DNA of 64,000 nucleotides, taken from the NCBI RefSeq assembly GCF_024199795.1, contig NZ_JANADK010000001.1, positions 7,936,001 to 8,000,000 on the forward strand, in the 5' to 3' direction. This stretch comes from Bradyrhizobium sp. CCGB01. Its GTDB lineage: Bacteria; Pseudomonadota; Alphaproteobacteria; Rhizobiales; Xanthobacteraceae. The translations under genes were made by a program, and so were the position numbers. Positions 26,856-35,203 of this stretch are shown here, in pieces. The first letter of the stretch is position 1. Every line of letters begins with the position of its first letter. The notes beneath the pieces are model-generated. The model saw only the letters and a program-made list of their open reading frames with translations, was not told the origin of the DNA and ran no database searches.

Positions 26856-27629
26856 TCAAGCCTCCCGCCAGCCGAGGCGACCCTTGAAGCCCACCGGCGG
26901 ATAGGGCACGCGCTCGCCATGCCGCTCCACCCATTCGCTGTAGTCGTAGTGAGCACCAGGAAAGCCGATCATCTTCCAGGCGGCCATATCCTTGTTGCCG
27001 CCATAGATCGGATCGGAAAAATAGCCTTCCTTGGTATTTTGGAGCAGCATCGCGAAAAACATTCTCGCGTTCACACCGCCGTCGAGCTTGATGCTCCCGG
27101 CTTCGAGTCCCTTTAGGACCTTGTCCTTGTCACTCGCGCCGAGTCGAGCGAAGGAGGCTCCGTTGAATTGTGCCGACGTATAGCTGTCGATCGCCTTGAT
27201 CGCGGCTCGATACAGTTGTGCCGGGGAGAAGCGCATCTGATAGCCCTGCTCCGGCGCGCCCTCCTTCCAGGGGCCGCCGAGATAGTAGTGGTCGCCGCGC
27301 CCAAACAGGCCGGCCAATTGGCGGTCCAGGAAGAACGGTACATTTGCTTCGACTGCTCCTGGCCCGACGGCATCAGCCGGAATCAGTTGGTCGACGGCCG
27401 CTTCGATGAACGCCCGCTCCTCAGCCGTGAAGAATTTGAAGTCCGTGCCTTGCGCATCTGGTGGTGAATCGGCGGCTCCATCCTGAACCGGCATTGATCC
27501 ACGATAAGAGCGCGGGGGCGCACCCAGTTCGCCGTCGCGTATTGCACCTGCTGCCGCGGTAGCTGCTCCAATTATTGCGCCGCCGAGAACAAAGGAACGG
27601 CGAGCGAATCCTGGATTCTGTTTTGTCAT
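26856..27629 (-). CDS. Gluconate 2-dehydrogenase subunit 3 family protein (Tat signal)
   Basis: A 257-aa small subunit. The N-terminal Tat signal (FARRSFVLGGAIIGAATAAAGA) is followed by the family core FFTAEERAFIEAAVDQLIPAD and FFLDRQLAG, and ends with GFPGAHYDYSEWVE. In this enzyme family the small subunit is needed to export the flavoprotein. It is the first gene of the minus-strand dehydrogenase operon. Confidence 0.9.
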   Translation of the reverse strand: MTKQNPGFARRSFVLGGAIIGAATAAAGAIRDGELGAPPRSYRGSMPVQDGAADSPPDAQGTDFKFFTAEERAFIEAAVDQLIPADAVGPGAVEANVPFFLDRQLAGLFGRGDHYYLGGPWKEGAPEQGYQMRFSPAQLYRAAIKAIDSYTSAQFNGASFARLGASDKDKVLKGLEAGSIKLDGGVNARMFFAMLLQNTKEGYFSDPIYGGNKDMAAWKMIGFPGAHYDYSEWVERHGERVPYPPVGFKGRLGWREA

Positions 27630-27887
27630 TCGCTATCTCCGCGATCAGCCGCGTCCTGCCTTTTGAAAGATAACGACAACCGGCCACTACAATGATGAGA
27701 CATTGGGATCGACGTCGATAGCTTGTCAACGAAGCCCATGTTGGCCACGCGTCGATTGCAGCAAGTTTGGCAAAAGCGCGCACATCCAGAGACGATTGCG
27801 ATTGTTGTTGCGCTCGACGACGTTGTTGATCGCGAAGGATGGGAGACGTCTTCAATGATCCGCGATCGCGGATGACACTCGATCCTC

Positions 27888-28322
27888 ACAGCGCATATTT
27901 CACAGCGCTTCCTGCTGCCGCGATGACGGCGTCGATGGGCCTGTCCAACGTCGGCATCATCACTGTGGATGAGGTCGCCTTCTACGTCCGCCAGATGGTC
28001 CGCGCGGCGGGACTGGCGACACGGGCTGTGGTGAGGCGTTGAGCGTGATGCATGCGTCTCGCGTTTTCGAGGACGCCGGTGCGGGCGCGCCTCACCTCGA
28101 AGACCAGTTGAACGATAAGAAGTCACCGATGCGCATGACATGGCGGCGAAGGTCGCAGCCGTAGCGAAAGCGCGGCGCGATCTCGTGATCATCGCCAGGA
28201 CCGACGCCGCCGCGCGCGAGGGCCTGGACGGCGCAGGCGCCCGCGCAAAACTTTACATGGCGGCGACGCCCATCTTCCATCTCGATGCCCTTAACGTCAG
28301 CATCTTTAAGCTGGCTCATTGA
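27888..28322 (+). pseudogene. Decayed methylisocitrate lyase/PEP mutase-family gene (prpB-like)
   Basis: Three homology blocks in two frames follow the order of 2-methylisocitrate lyase: PAAAMTASMGLSNVGIITVDE, then EALSVMHASRVFEDAGAGAP and HLEDQ, then MAAKVAAVAKARRDLVIIAR with TDAAAREGLDGA and KLYMAA. The catalytic segment between the first two blocks (DGDTGYG) and the KKCGH loop are missing or scrambled. This is a dead gene with at least one frameshift and internal deletions. Confidence 0.75.
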
Positions 28323-28424
28323 AAGTCTGGAGATCCCTGCAGCTCAAGGTAAAAGAAAATCTCGACGATGGAAGCGCCGCTGCGACGTTGCGTTGCACGG
28401 CGGGGCGCGAATCCATTGCTTGTT

Positions 28425-29087
28425 TCAGGCGTCAAGCGACTGGGGTCGGTACTCGGACATCTTCTGGGCGGCGATGATGACCTCCACCCTGTTCCTGGCC
28501 TGCATCTTCTGCATCAGCTCGGTCATGTAGTGCTTGACCGTCTTCTCGGTGATGCGAAGCGTCGCGGCGATCTCTTTGTTGGTCATGCCGCGCAGCAACA
28601 GCCGAACGATCTGCCCCTCTCGCTGACTGAGATTGATGGCCTCGGCGACGCGGTGGCGGACGTCGGTGTTGCGGAGCGCGTCGATCACTCGGGCGGCGAA
28701 GCCCTGGGTGATGTAGGTCTCATTCTTCAGCACGGCTCGAACGGCGGCCATCAACTCGTCTGCCGAGGAACGCTTGAGGACGTAGCCGTGAGCGCCGGCG
28801 TCGAGGGCTCGGACGGCATGGTCGACGCCGTGCTGGGAAGTGTAGGCGATGATTTTGATCGCAGGCTGGACGTTGCGAATTGTGCGGATGGCGTCGTAGG
28901 TCTCGTCGGGAACGGAGGGGCTCAGGATCATCAGCCTGGGGACATGGGAACGGGCCAGCCGGACCATGTCGGCGGCGCTGGCGCCGAAGGCGATGATCTT
29001 GAGATCGGTCGGCGCCGAAAGAAAGGTCGTGAGGGCCGTCATCATCAAAGGTTGGTCCTCGACAATTGCGATCGTAATGTCGCTCAT
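28425..29087 (-). CDS. NarL/LuxR-type response regulator without the phospho-acceptor Asp
   Basis: A 220-aa regulator. Its receiver has the acidic pair (VEDQP), Thr (IAYTSQ) and Lys (YVLKRSS), but the expected acceptor Asp is Ser (LMILSPSVPDE; S56 with the ATG start at 29087). The C-terminal LuxR helix-turn-helix is intact (LSQREGQIVRLLLRGMTNKEIA, then ITEKTVKHYMTELMQK). It may therefore act independently of phosphorylation. A GTG at 29096 is an alternative start. It lies downstream of the type I secretion operon on the same strand, 318 bases away, and is the nearest candidate regulator for it. Confidence 0.9.
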   Translation of the reverse strand: MSDITIAIVEDQPLMMTALTTFLSAPTDLKIIAFGASAADMVRLARSHVPRLMILSPSVPDETYDAIRTIRNVQPAIKIIAYTSQHGVDHAVRALDAGAHGYVLKRSSADELMAAVRAVLKNETYITQGFAARVIDALRNTDVRHRVAEAINLSQREGQIVRLLLRGMTNKEIAATLRITEKTVKHYMTELMQKMQARNRVEVIIAAQKMSEYRPQSLDA

Positions 29088-29405
29088 CAAACCCACCCCA
29101 AAAAGGCATCATTAAGCGTTCCGCCGTTGGAGGACGACGGTTTCAAAACATTGACGAGGAAGGAAAAATCCCCGGAGCCAAAAGAAAATACCAGTTGGTG
29201 AAATTCGTCCCTGGATATTCCGGAGGTGTGGCAAGATGCCCCGGCTGCGATGCTGAGCCGGAAGAACTCCGAACCTCCGCCGAATGTCGCCGGTTCGCGG
29301 GTTCCGACGCTCGCCTTCTCTGGAACGGTTAGCGTGAAAAACCCTGACGGCCACCTCGGCTCTCGATGCCATCCTCGGTGTGTCGGCGGGAGAATGCGTC
29401 ATGCG
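29088..29405. other. Gap between the secretion operon and the LuxR-type regulator
   Basis: An open frame (29112-29402, minus) exists but has a basic, low-complexity composition and no recognisable features, so I do not call it. The stretch probably carries the regulator's promoter. Confidence 0.5.
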
Positions 29406-30761
29406 TCAGCGCTCCCGGAAGGCACGGGTCATCTGGTCGGTGACGGGCTTGGCCAGATAGGAGGCCGCGGTGCGCTCCTGGGTCGAGACGAAGACCTCCG
29501 CCGGCATACCGGGAACGAGCTTCAGTCCCTTTTGCTGGATCAGGTCCTCCTCGGCCGGAAGCAGGCGGACATGAGCGATGTAGTGCTCTTGACCGTTGGA
29601 CGGATCCCGGGCCGAGGCCGGCGACACCATCGCAACCTTGCCTTTCAGCTCCGGCGTGGTGGTGCGGTTGAAGGCGGAGAGGCGGACGCGCGCCGGCTGA
29701 CCAACCCTCACCTGGTCTATGTCAGCCGGTGAAATACGAATCTCGAACTTGAGGTCGGCGTTCTCCGGCACCACGGTGGCGATCTTGGCCGCCGGGGTGA
29801 TGACACCGCCCACCGTGTAGGCGAACAGTTCGTTGATGTATCCGGAGGCCGGGGAACGTATCTCGGTGCGCGACAGACGGTCCTCGACAGCGAGCTTGCG
29901 CTCCTGAAGCTCGGCGATGCGCGCCTCCACCGTGCGCAGGTCCTTCTGGGCCTCGGTCGAGGCATTCTGGTCCACGGCGATGATCTGCACGCGGATCTCG
30001 CTGGTCCTCACCTTGGCGCGAGCGATGCTCGCATGGATCTCGCCTTGCTCGCCCATGATGCGGGCGTAGTCGCGTTGGGCGGTATAGACGCGCTGGTACT
30101 CGACGATCTTGCGCTCGAATAGCGACTGCAGCTTCTCGCGTTCGGCGCCGACGAGCCTGCCCTCCTCCTCCTTGGCGGCGAGGCGGGCCGCCATGCCCCT
30201 GATCTCCTCGCCAGTCTGGGCGATGCTGAGCTTGAGCTGCTCCTTCTGGCTGTCGCGCGCGAGCTTGTTGCCGGCGAACAGACGAGCCTCGCCGTGGATC
30301 ACCGATCCTGCAGTCGAGGGGAATAGCGCCTGCATGTCGTCAGGAAATTCGACCGAAGTCAGGTTGTCGCGTTCGGCCACCAGGCGGGCGCGGCGCCCGA
30401 GCGCCTCGACCAGCTGGGCGCGCACGATCAGATGTTCGGCCTTGATCTGGACGTCGTCGAGGGTCGCCAACACCTGTCCTTCACGGACCTGGTCGCCCTG
30501 CCGCACTGACAGCGTCTTGACGATACCGCCGTCGCGGTGCTGCACCTCCTTGAGGTTCTGATCGACCTTGACCGTGCCGACGGCGACCACCGCGCCCTCC
30601 AGCATCGCCCAGGCCGCCCAGCCGCCGCAACCGGCGACCAGTAACGCGCTCAGCACGAGGCCGGCGACGATGCGCGGCCACAGGCGCAACGGTCGTTCGC
30701 GGGGAGCGTCCATAGCCCGATGCTCCGGGCGGACGAATTCGGATACATCGATATGCTTCAT
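29406..30761 (-). CDS. HlyD/PrtE-family periplasmic adaptor of a type I secretion system
   Basis: A 451-aa membrane-fusion protein: a cytoplasmic lead, one membrane span (RIVAGLVLSALLVAGCGGWAAWAML, about 30-54), a lipoyl-like part (GGIVKTLSVRQGDQVREGQVLATLDD), long coiled-coil helices (about 110-290) and a beta-barrel (RIVSP-type segment TEIRSPASGYINELF). It bridges the ABC exporter to an outer-membrane TolC-like channel, which is not encoded here. It is last in the secretion operon, 12 bases after the RTX gene. Confidence 0.92.
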   Translation of the reverse strand: MKHIDVSEFVRPEHRAMDAPRERPLRLWPRIVAGLVLSALLVAGCGGWAAWAMLEGAVVAVGTVKVDQNLKEVQHRDGGIVKTLSVRQGDQVREGQVLATLDDVQIKAEHLIVRAQLVEALGRRARLVAERDNLTSVEFPDDMQALFPSTAGSVIHGEARLFAGNKLARDSQKEQLKLSIAQTGEEIRGMAARLAAKEEEGRLVGAEREKLQSLFERKIVEYQRVYTAQRDYARIMGEQGEIHASIARAKVRTSEIRVQIIAVDQNASTEAQKDLRTVEARIAELQERKLAVEDRLSRTEIRSPASGYINELFAYTVGGVITPAAKIATVVPENADLKFEIRISPADIDQVRVGQPARVRLSAFNRTTTPELKGKVAMVSPASARDPSNGQEHYIAHVRLLPAEEDLIQQKGLKLVPGMPAEVFVSTQERTAASYLAKPVTDQMTRAFRER

Positions 30762-30773
30762 GGCTTCACTTCC

Positions 30774-33365
30774 TCATGAATGGATCGATGAGAATTGCAG
30801 ATGGTGGTGGCCGGCGACTTCGATCGTCATGCCGTCTCCTTCGTCGTTGCCGTAATCGACCTCGATGGCGGTATACTTGCCGTTGGCGAGCTCCTCGAAG
30901 CGGAAGCGCACTGGGCGATTGTGGCCGCCGTCGTTCTCGTCGAGGTAGATCTGTTCGAACAGGTCGGCGACCTGCTCCTCGGCGTCGGAGCCCTCCTTGA
31001 TCGTGATCTGATAGGTCGCGGCCACGATCTTGTCGCCGACCGTGAAGTCGGTGATCTTCTTCACCACCTCCTGCTGCTGGCCGCCATCGTCGCCGCGCTC
31101 GAACTGGAAGCAGTCGTCGCCGGCGCCGCCGGTCAGGACCACCGGGCCGCTGCCGGCGATGATCACGTCGTCGCCGGAGCCCGCGATGATCTCCTCGAAG
31201 CCTTCGATCAGGTCCTTGCCGATCTCGCGTCCCATGGCAGTGCCGCTGCGTAGATCGATGGTGACGGTGACGGTGGTCTCCGAATAGTCCAGGGTGTCGT
31301 GGCCTGAATTGCCATCATAGGCATCGTCGGCGCCGTCGGCAGACGCGAGCACGGCGTCGTCGCCGCAGCCGCCGTCCACCTTGTCGGCCCCGCCGCCGTC
31401 GGCGATGGTGTCGTTGCCGGCCCCGCCGGCAAGCGTGTCAGCGCCCGCGCTCCCGGTGATGACGTCGTCGCCCGCGCCGCTGACGACGATCTCGAACTCT
31501 GCGATCGCGTCCTCGCCGATGTCCTCGCCGGAGGCCCGCCCCGAGGCGAGATTCACGGCGATCTTCCTGACGGCCGAGGAGTAGTCGAGAGCGTCCGTCC
31601 CGGCACCGCCGTCGAGGCTGTCGTCCGCGGCATCGGCCGCAGCGAGAACTAGGTCGTTTCCGGCGTCGCCGGCGACCGTGTCGGATCCGCCTCCGTCCGA
31701 GATCGTGTCGTTCCCGACCCCGCCGGTCAGCCTGTCGTCGCCGCCGCCCCCGGCCACGACGTCGTTTCCTCCGCCGCCGTCGATCGAGGCCGAAGCCGAT
31801 CCGGCGGCCGTGAGGGTATCGTCACCTGCGCCGCCGACGACGATCTCGAACTCCGCGATCGCGTCGTTGCCGATGTCGGTGCCTGATGCCGTACCGGAGG
31901 CCAGATCCACCCCGATCGAACGCGTAGCCGATGAATAATCCAGCGTGTCTACGCCGGCGCCGCCGGCGAAGCTATCGTCCGCGGCATCGGCGGCCGCCAT
32001 TACGACATCGTTGCCCGCGCCGCCGGTCACGACGTCGTTTCCGCCGCCGTCGGCGATGATGTCGTTGCCGGTCCCGCCGGACATCCGATCCGCCCCCGCA
32101 CCGCCGTCGAGATGGTCGTTACCGCCGCCGCCCTCGAGGGTGTCGTCGCCGGCTCCCGCCAGCAGGATGTCGCGGCCCGTGCCGCCGTCGAGGTGGTCGT
32201 TTCCGTCTTCGCCCAGTAGGGTGTCGTCGCCTTCCTCACCCCACAGACGGTCGTCGCCGGCGCCGCCGAACACCACGTCGTTGCCCGCGCCTGCGAACAC
32301 GATGTCATTGCCGTAGCCCGCATAGACCACGTCGTGGCCTGCGCCCGCCAAGATGTGGTCGTCGCCGGCCCCGCCCGATATCCGGTCGTTGCCGCCTCTG
32401 GCGTCGATGTTGTCGTCGCCGCCGAGTCCCATGATGGTTTCGGCGCACTGGGTGCCGAGCAGGATGTCGTCGCCCTCTGTCCCGACGATGGGCGGCGCCT
32501 CAACCACATTGAAGTAGGCTGTCTGCATTACGATGTGGGAGCCGTCGCTGATCGCGTAGGTCAACTTGACCTCGCCGAGCATGTTCGGCGCGCGGTCGAA
32601 TTCCCAGCCGTCCTCGGTGCGGACGAGGGAGCCGGAGGAGGAGAGGATGCCGACTACGGTCAGATTGTCGCCGTCCGGATCTGTGGCGCCGGCCAGCAGC
32701 GCCGCCATCGATATCGCCAGCCCATGGCAGGCCACCACGTCGGGAAGATGCACCGCGCCCGAGACGCGAGGCGCGCGGTTGCGGTGATCCGGCGCCGGCG
32801 GGTCGCGCGGCCTGTCGCCGCCACCACCTCCACCTCCACCTCCACCTCCACCTCCACCTCCACCGCCTCCACCACCGCCTCCACCTCCGCCACTGCCGGA
32901 GCCGGGGTCCTCCTGGCGAGGCCGGTGGTTGTCGTTGGCGACCGTCGGACTGTCGCCCGACCTCTTGTTGTTCGGCTCAGGTCTGTCGGTGCGCGCCCGC
33001 GCGCTGAAATCTGCCGCACCGCCGCCTGCGGCGCGCTCCTCGTCGTGCGCGACGATCCTCGCCTCCTCGGTCCGGCCAGACGACTTGGCCGCTTCCGGCT
33101 GCTCCTCCATTGGTTCCTCGGTCGCGGCGAGCGCGTCCTCCTTCAGGATCTCGTCCTCCTCGCCCGAGCCAAGTGCCCTTTCACGGCCCTCGCCGGCCTC
33201 CAGCTTCATTGGCAGGAAGCTCTTGAGGTAGGCCGTGCAGGATCCGACGATTAACAGAAAGATCAGCGGCACGAAGCGGCGGCGGCGATCCTGCTTCTCC
33301 TCGTAGTCTTCGCGGCCAGGAGCGGTCTCGCCAGTGGACTGGCGGGTGGCCTGGACGTTGATCAT
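30774..33365 (-). CDS. Membrane-anchored RTX repeat protein with poly-glycine linker
   Basis: An 863-aa protein. A short cytoplasmic lead is followed by one membrane span (FVPLIFLLIVGSCTAYL, about residues 31-47), a charged Glu-rich region, a run of 25 glycines, a cadherin-like beta domain (ATDPDGDNLTVVGILSSSG) and many calcium-binding RTX nonapeptides (GGxGxDxxx) in about five blocks. The start ATG overlaps the ABC exporter stop as ATGA. An RTX protein with an N-terminal anchor, encoded between exporter and adaptor, is unlike a simple T1SS substrate. It might be a surface or periplasmic part of the system, or an anchored substrate. Confidence 0.85.
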   Translation of the reverse strand: MINVQATRQSTGETAPGREDYEEKQDRRRRFVPLIFLLIVGSCTAYLKSFLPMKLEAGEGRERALGSGEEDEILKEDALAATEEPMEEQPEAAKSSGRTEEARIVAHDEERAAGGGAADFSARARTDRPEPNNKRSGDSPTVANDNHRPRQEDPGSGSGGGGGGGGGGGGGGGGGGGGGGGGGDRPRDPPAPDHRNRAPRVSGAVHLPDVVACHGLAISMAALLAGATDPDGDNLTVVGILSSSGSLVRTEDGWEFDRAPNMLGEVKLTYAISDGSHIVMQTAYFNVVEAPPIVGTEGDDILLGTQCAETIMGLGGDDNIDARGGNDRISGGAGDDHILAGAGHDVVYAGYGNDIVFAGAGNDVVFGGAGDDRLWGEEGDDTLLGEDGNDHLDGGTGRDILLAGAGDDTLEGGGGNDHLDGGAGADRMSGGTGNDIIADGGGNDVVTGGAGNDVVMAAADAADDSFAGGAGVDTLDYSSATRSIGVDLASGTASGTDIGNDAIAEFEIVVGGAGDDTLTAAGSASASIDGGGGNDVVAGGGGDDRLTGGVGNDTISDGGGSDTVAGDAGNDLVLAAADAADDSLDGGAGTDALDYSSAVRKIAVNLASGRASGEDIGEDAIAEFEIVVSGAGDDVITGSAGADTLAGGAGNDTIADGGGADKVDGGCGDDAVLASADGADDAYDGNSGHDTLDYSETTVTVTIDLRSGTAMGREIGKDLIEGFEEIIAGSGDDVIIAGSGPVVLTGGAGDDCFQFERGDDGGQQQEVVKKITDFTVGDKIVAATYQITIKEGSDAEEQVADLFEQIYLDENDGGHNRPVRFRFEELANGKYTAIEVDYGNDEGDGMTIEVAGHHHLQFSSIHS
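32817..32891 (-). repeat. Hexanucleotide microsatellite coding for 25 glycines
   Basis: Mostly CCTCCA-type units on the plus strand, giving 25 consecutive Gly codons on the minus strand. The repeat is in frame, so slippage by whole units would change linker length without breaking the protein. Confidence 0.85.
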
Positions 33366-35119
33366 GCGGGCCTCCGCATTTGGGACTCGACGGGATTCGC
33401 GCCGGCCGGACCCGGCGCGGAAGACTGTAGGACCGGGGTCATGATGTCCTGCTTCTTGCCGAAGGCGACCATGCGGCCGGCCTGGACGATGGCGACGAGA
33501 TCGACCGCCACCAGCGCGCTCGGGCGGTGCGCGATCACGATAGCGATGCCGCCGCGGGCACGGATGCCTTCGATGGCCGCGGTGAGCGCCGCCTCGCCCT
33601 CGCCGTCGAGGTTGGAGTTGGGCTCGTCCATCACCACCACGAAGGGATTGCCGTAAAGCGCGCGCGCCAGCGCGATGCGCTGGCGTTGACCGGCGGAAAG
33701 TGCGCAGCCCTGCGGCCCCAGTCTGGTACGATAGCCTTCCGGCAGCCTGACGATCATCTCGTGGACGCCAGCCGCCTTCGCGGCCTCGATCACCTTGCGG
33801 GAGTCGGGCCGGGGCTCGAGGCGGCAGATATTTTCCTCCATGGTTGCGTCCATCAGCGCGACCTCCTGGGGGAGATAGCCGATGTGCCTGCCGAGGTCGT
33901 CCTCGCGCCACTGGGGCAGGTCGGCACCGTCGAGCCGCACGCCGCCGCGCAGGGCCGGCCAGATGCCGGTCAGCGCGCGCACCAGCGTGGTTTTGCCACC
34001 GGCGCTAGGGCCGATGATGCCGAGCGCCTGGCCGGCCTCGAGCTCAAAGGCGACTTCGCTGAGCACTACCTGTCCGGTCCCGGGGACCGCCACGGTGATC
34101 TTCTCCACTGAGAGGCGCGCGGTCGGAGCTGGCAGCCGCATCGGCTCGTCGACGGAGGCGAGCGCGATCACGGTGTCGCGCAGCCGCTGGTAGGCCATGC
34201 GCGCGGCGATGAAGGCCTTCCAATTTCCGATCGCGAGATCGACAGGAGCCAGCGCCCGCGCCGAGGCGACCGAGACCGCGATGATGGCGCCGGCCGAAAG
34301 CTCACCCTTGATGGTGAGGTAGGCGCCGAGCCCCAGCAGGGCTGACTGCAGCACCATGCGGAGCACGCGCGAAACCGCGGCGAAGCCCCCGGTGATGTCG
34401 TTTGCCCTCGTCTGCAGATCGAGGTGCTCGGCATTGGCCTCGTTGAAGCGGCCGACGGCGCGGCTTGCGAAGCCCATCGCCTTGAGGACCTCGGCGTTGC
34501 GCGCATTGCAGTCGGCGATGCCGTTGCGTTCCGTTGCCGCTTTGCGCGTGGACACGATCAGACGGCGGGTCATGACCTCGCTGACCACAGTGAGCGCGAC
34601 GAGGACGAGCGCGCCCGCGAAGGTCAGCGCGCCGAGCATCGGATGAAGAAAGTAGATGAAGGCCAGATAGATCGGCATCCAAGGCAGGTCGAACAATGCC
34701 GAGGGGCCTTGGCTGCCGAGGAAGCCGCGGACGGTGTCGACGTCGCGCCCGCGCTCCAGCGCTTCGGAGGTGGAGAAGCCGAAACGCGGCATGTCGATGG
34801 CGACGCGATGCGCCAGGGGCGCGATCTTGCGGTCGATCCGGGCGCCAACCCGCACCAGCACCTGGGAGCGGACGACGTCGAAGGCGCCCTGGAACAGATA
34901 GAGCCCGATCGCGAGCACCGAGAGCATCACCAGGGTGGGGATGCTGCCGCTGGTCAGGGCGCGGTCGTAGATCTGCATCATGTAGACGGAGCCGGTGAGC
35001 GCCAGCACGTTGATCATGCCGGAGACCACGAAGAGAAACAGGACGATGCCACGGAAGCCCCGGGTCAGCTCGGCCAGGCGCCGACGCTTCGCAGGGGTGA
35101 GCTCTTTCGATTTGGCCAT
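33362..35119 (-). CDS. Type I secretion ABC exporter (PrtD-type permease/ATPase)
   Basis: A 585-aa inner-membrane half-transporter. Several membrane spans occupy residues about 25-310 (first: GIVLFLFVVSGMINVLALTGSVYMM). The ATPase part has Walker A GPSAGGKTTL, the signature LSAGQRQRIALARAL, and Walker B VVVMDEPNSNLD. It energises direct export of proteins with an uncleaved C-terminal signal. It is encoded 84 bases after the RTX peroxidase and overlaps the anchored RTX gene. Confidence 0.95.
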   Translation of the reverse strand: MAKSKELTPAKRRRLAELTRGFRGIVLFLFVVSGMINVLALTGSVYMMQIYDRALTSGSIPTLVMLSVLAIGLYLFQGAFDVVRSQVLVRVGARIDRKIAPLAHRVAIDMPRFGFSTSEALERGRDVDTVRGFLGSQGPSALFDLPWMPIYLAFIYFLHPMLGALTFAGALVLVALTVVSEVMTRRLIVSTRKAATERNGIADCNARNAEVLKAMGFASRAVGRFNEANAEHLDLQTRANDITGGFAAVSRVLRMVLQSALLGLGAYLTIKGELSAGAIIAVSVASARALAPVDLAIGNWKAFIAARMAYQRLRDTVIALASVDEPMRLPAPTARLSVEKITVAVPGTGQVVLSEVAFELEAGQALGIIGPSAGGKTTLVRALTGIWPALRGGVRLDGADLPQWREDDLGRHIGYLPQEVALMDATMEENICRLEPRPDSRKVIEAAKAAGVHEMIVRLPEGYRTRLGPQGCALSAGQRQRIALARALYGNPFVVVMDEPNSNLDGEGEAALTAAIEGIRARGGIAIVIAHRPSALVAVDLVAIVQAGRMVAFGKKQDIMTPVLQSSAPGPAGANPVESQMRRPA

Positions 35120-35203
35120 ATTTTTGCGGATGCCTCAGGTACGAGAAACAGAAACCTGGTGGAACGGGAGGATGCTCTCCCGTTCCGGCATAGGGTCGTG
35201 GGG

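Noticed and set aside
31945..32316. Apparent Pro/Ser-rich proteins opposite the RTX repeats
   Set aside because: Produced by antisense reading of GGxGxD codons; no start signals.
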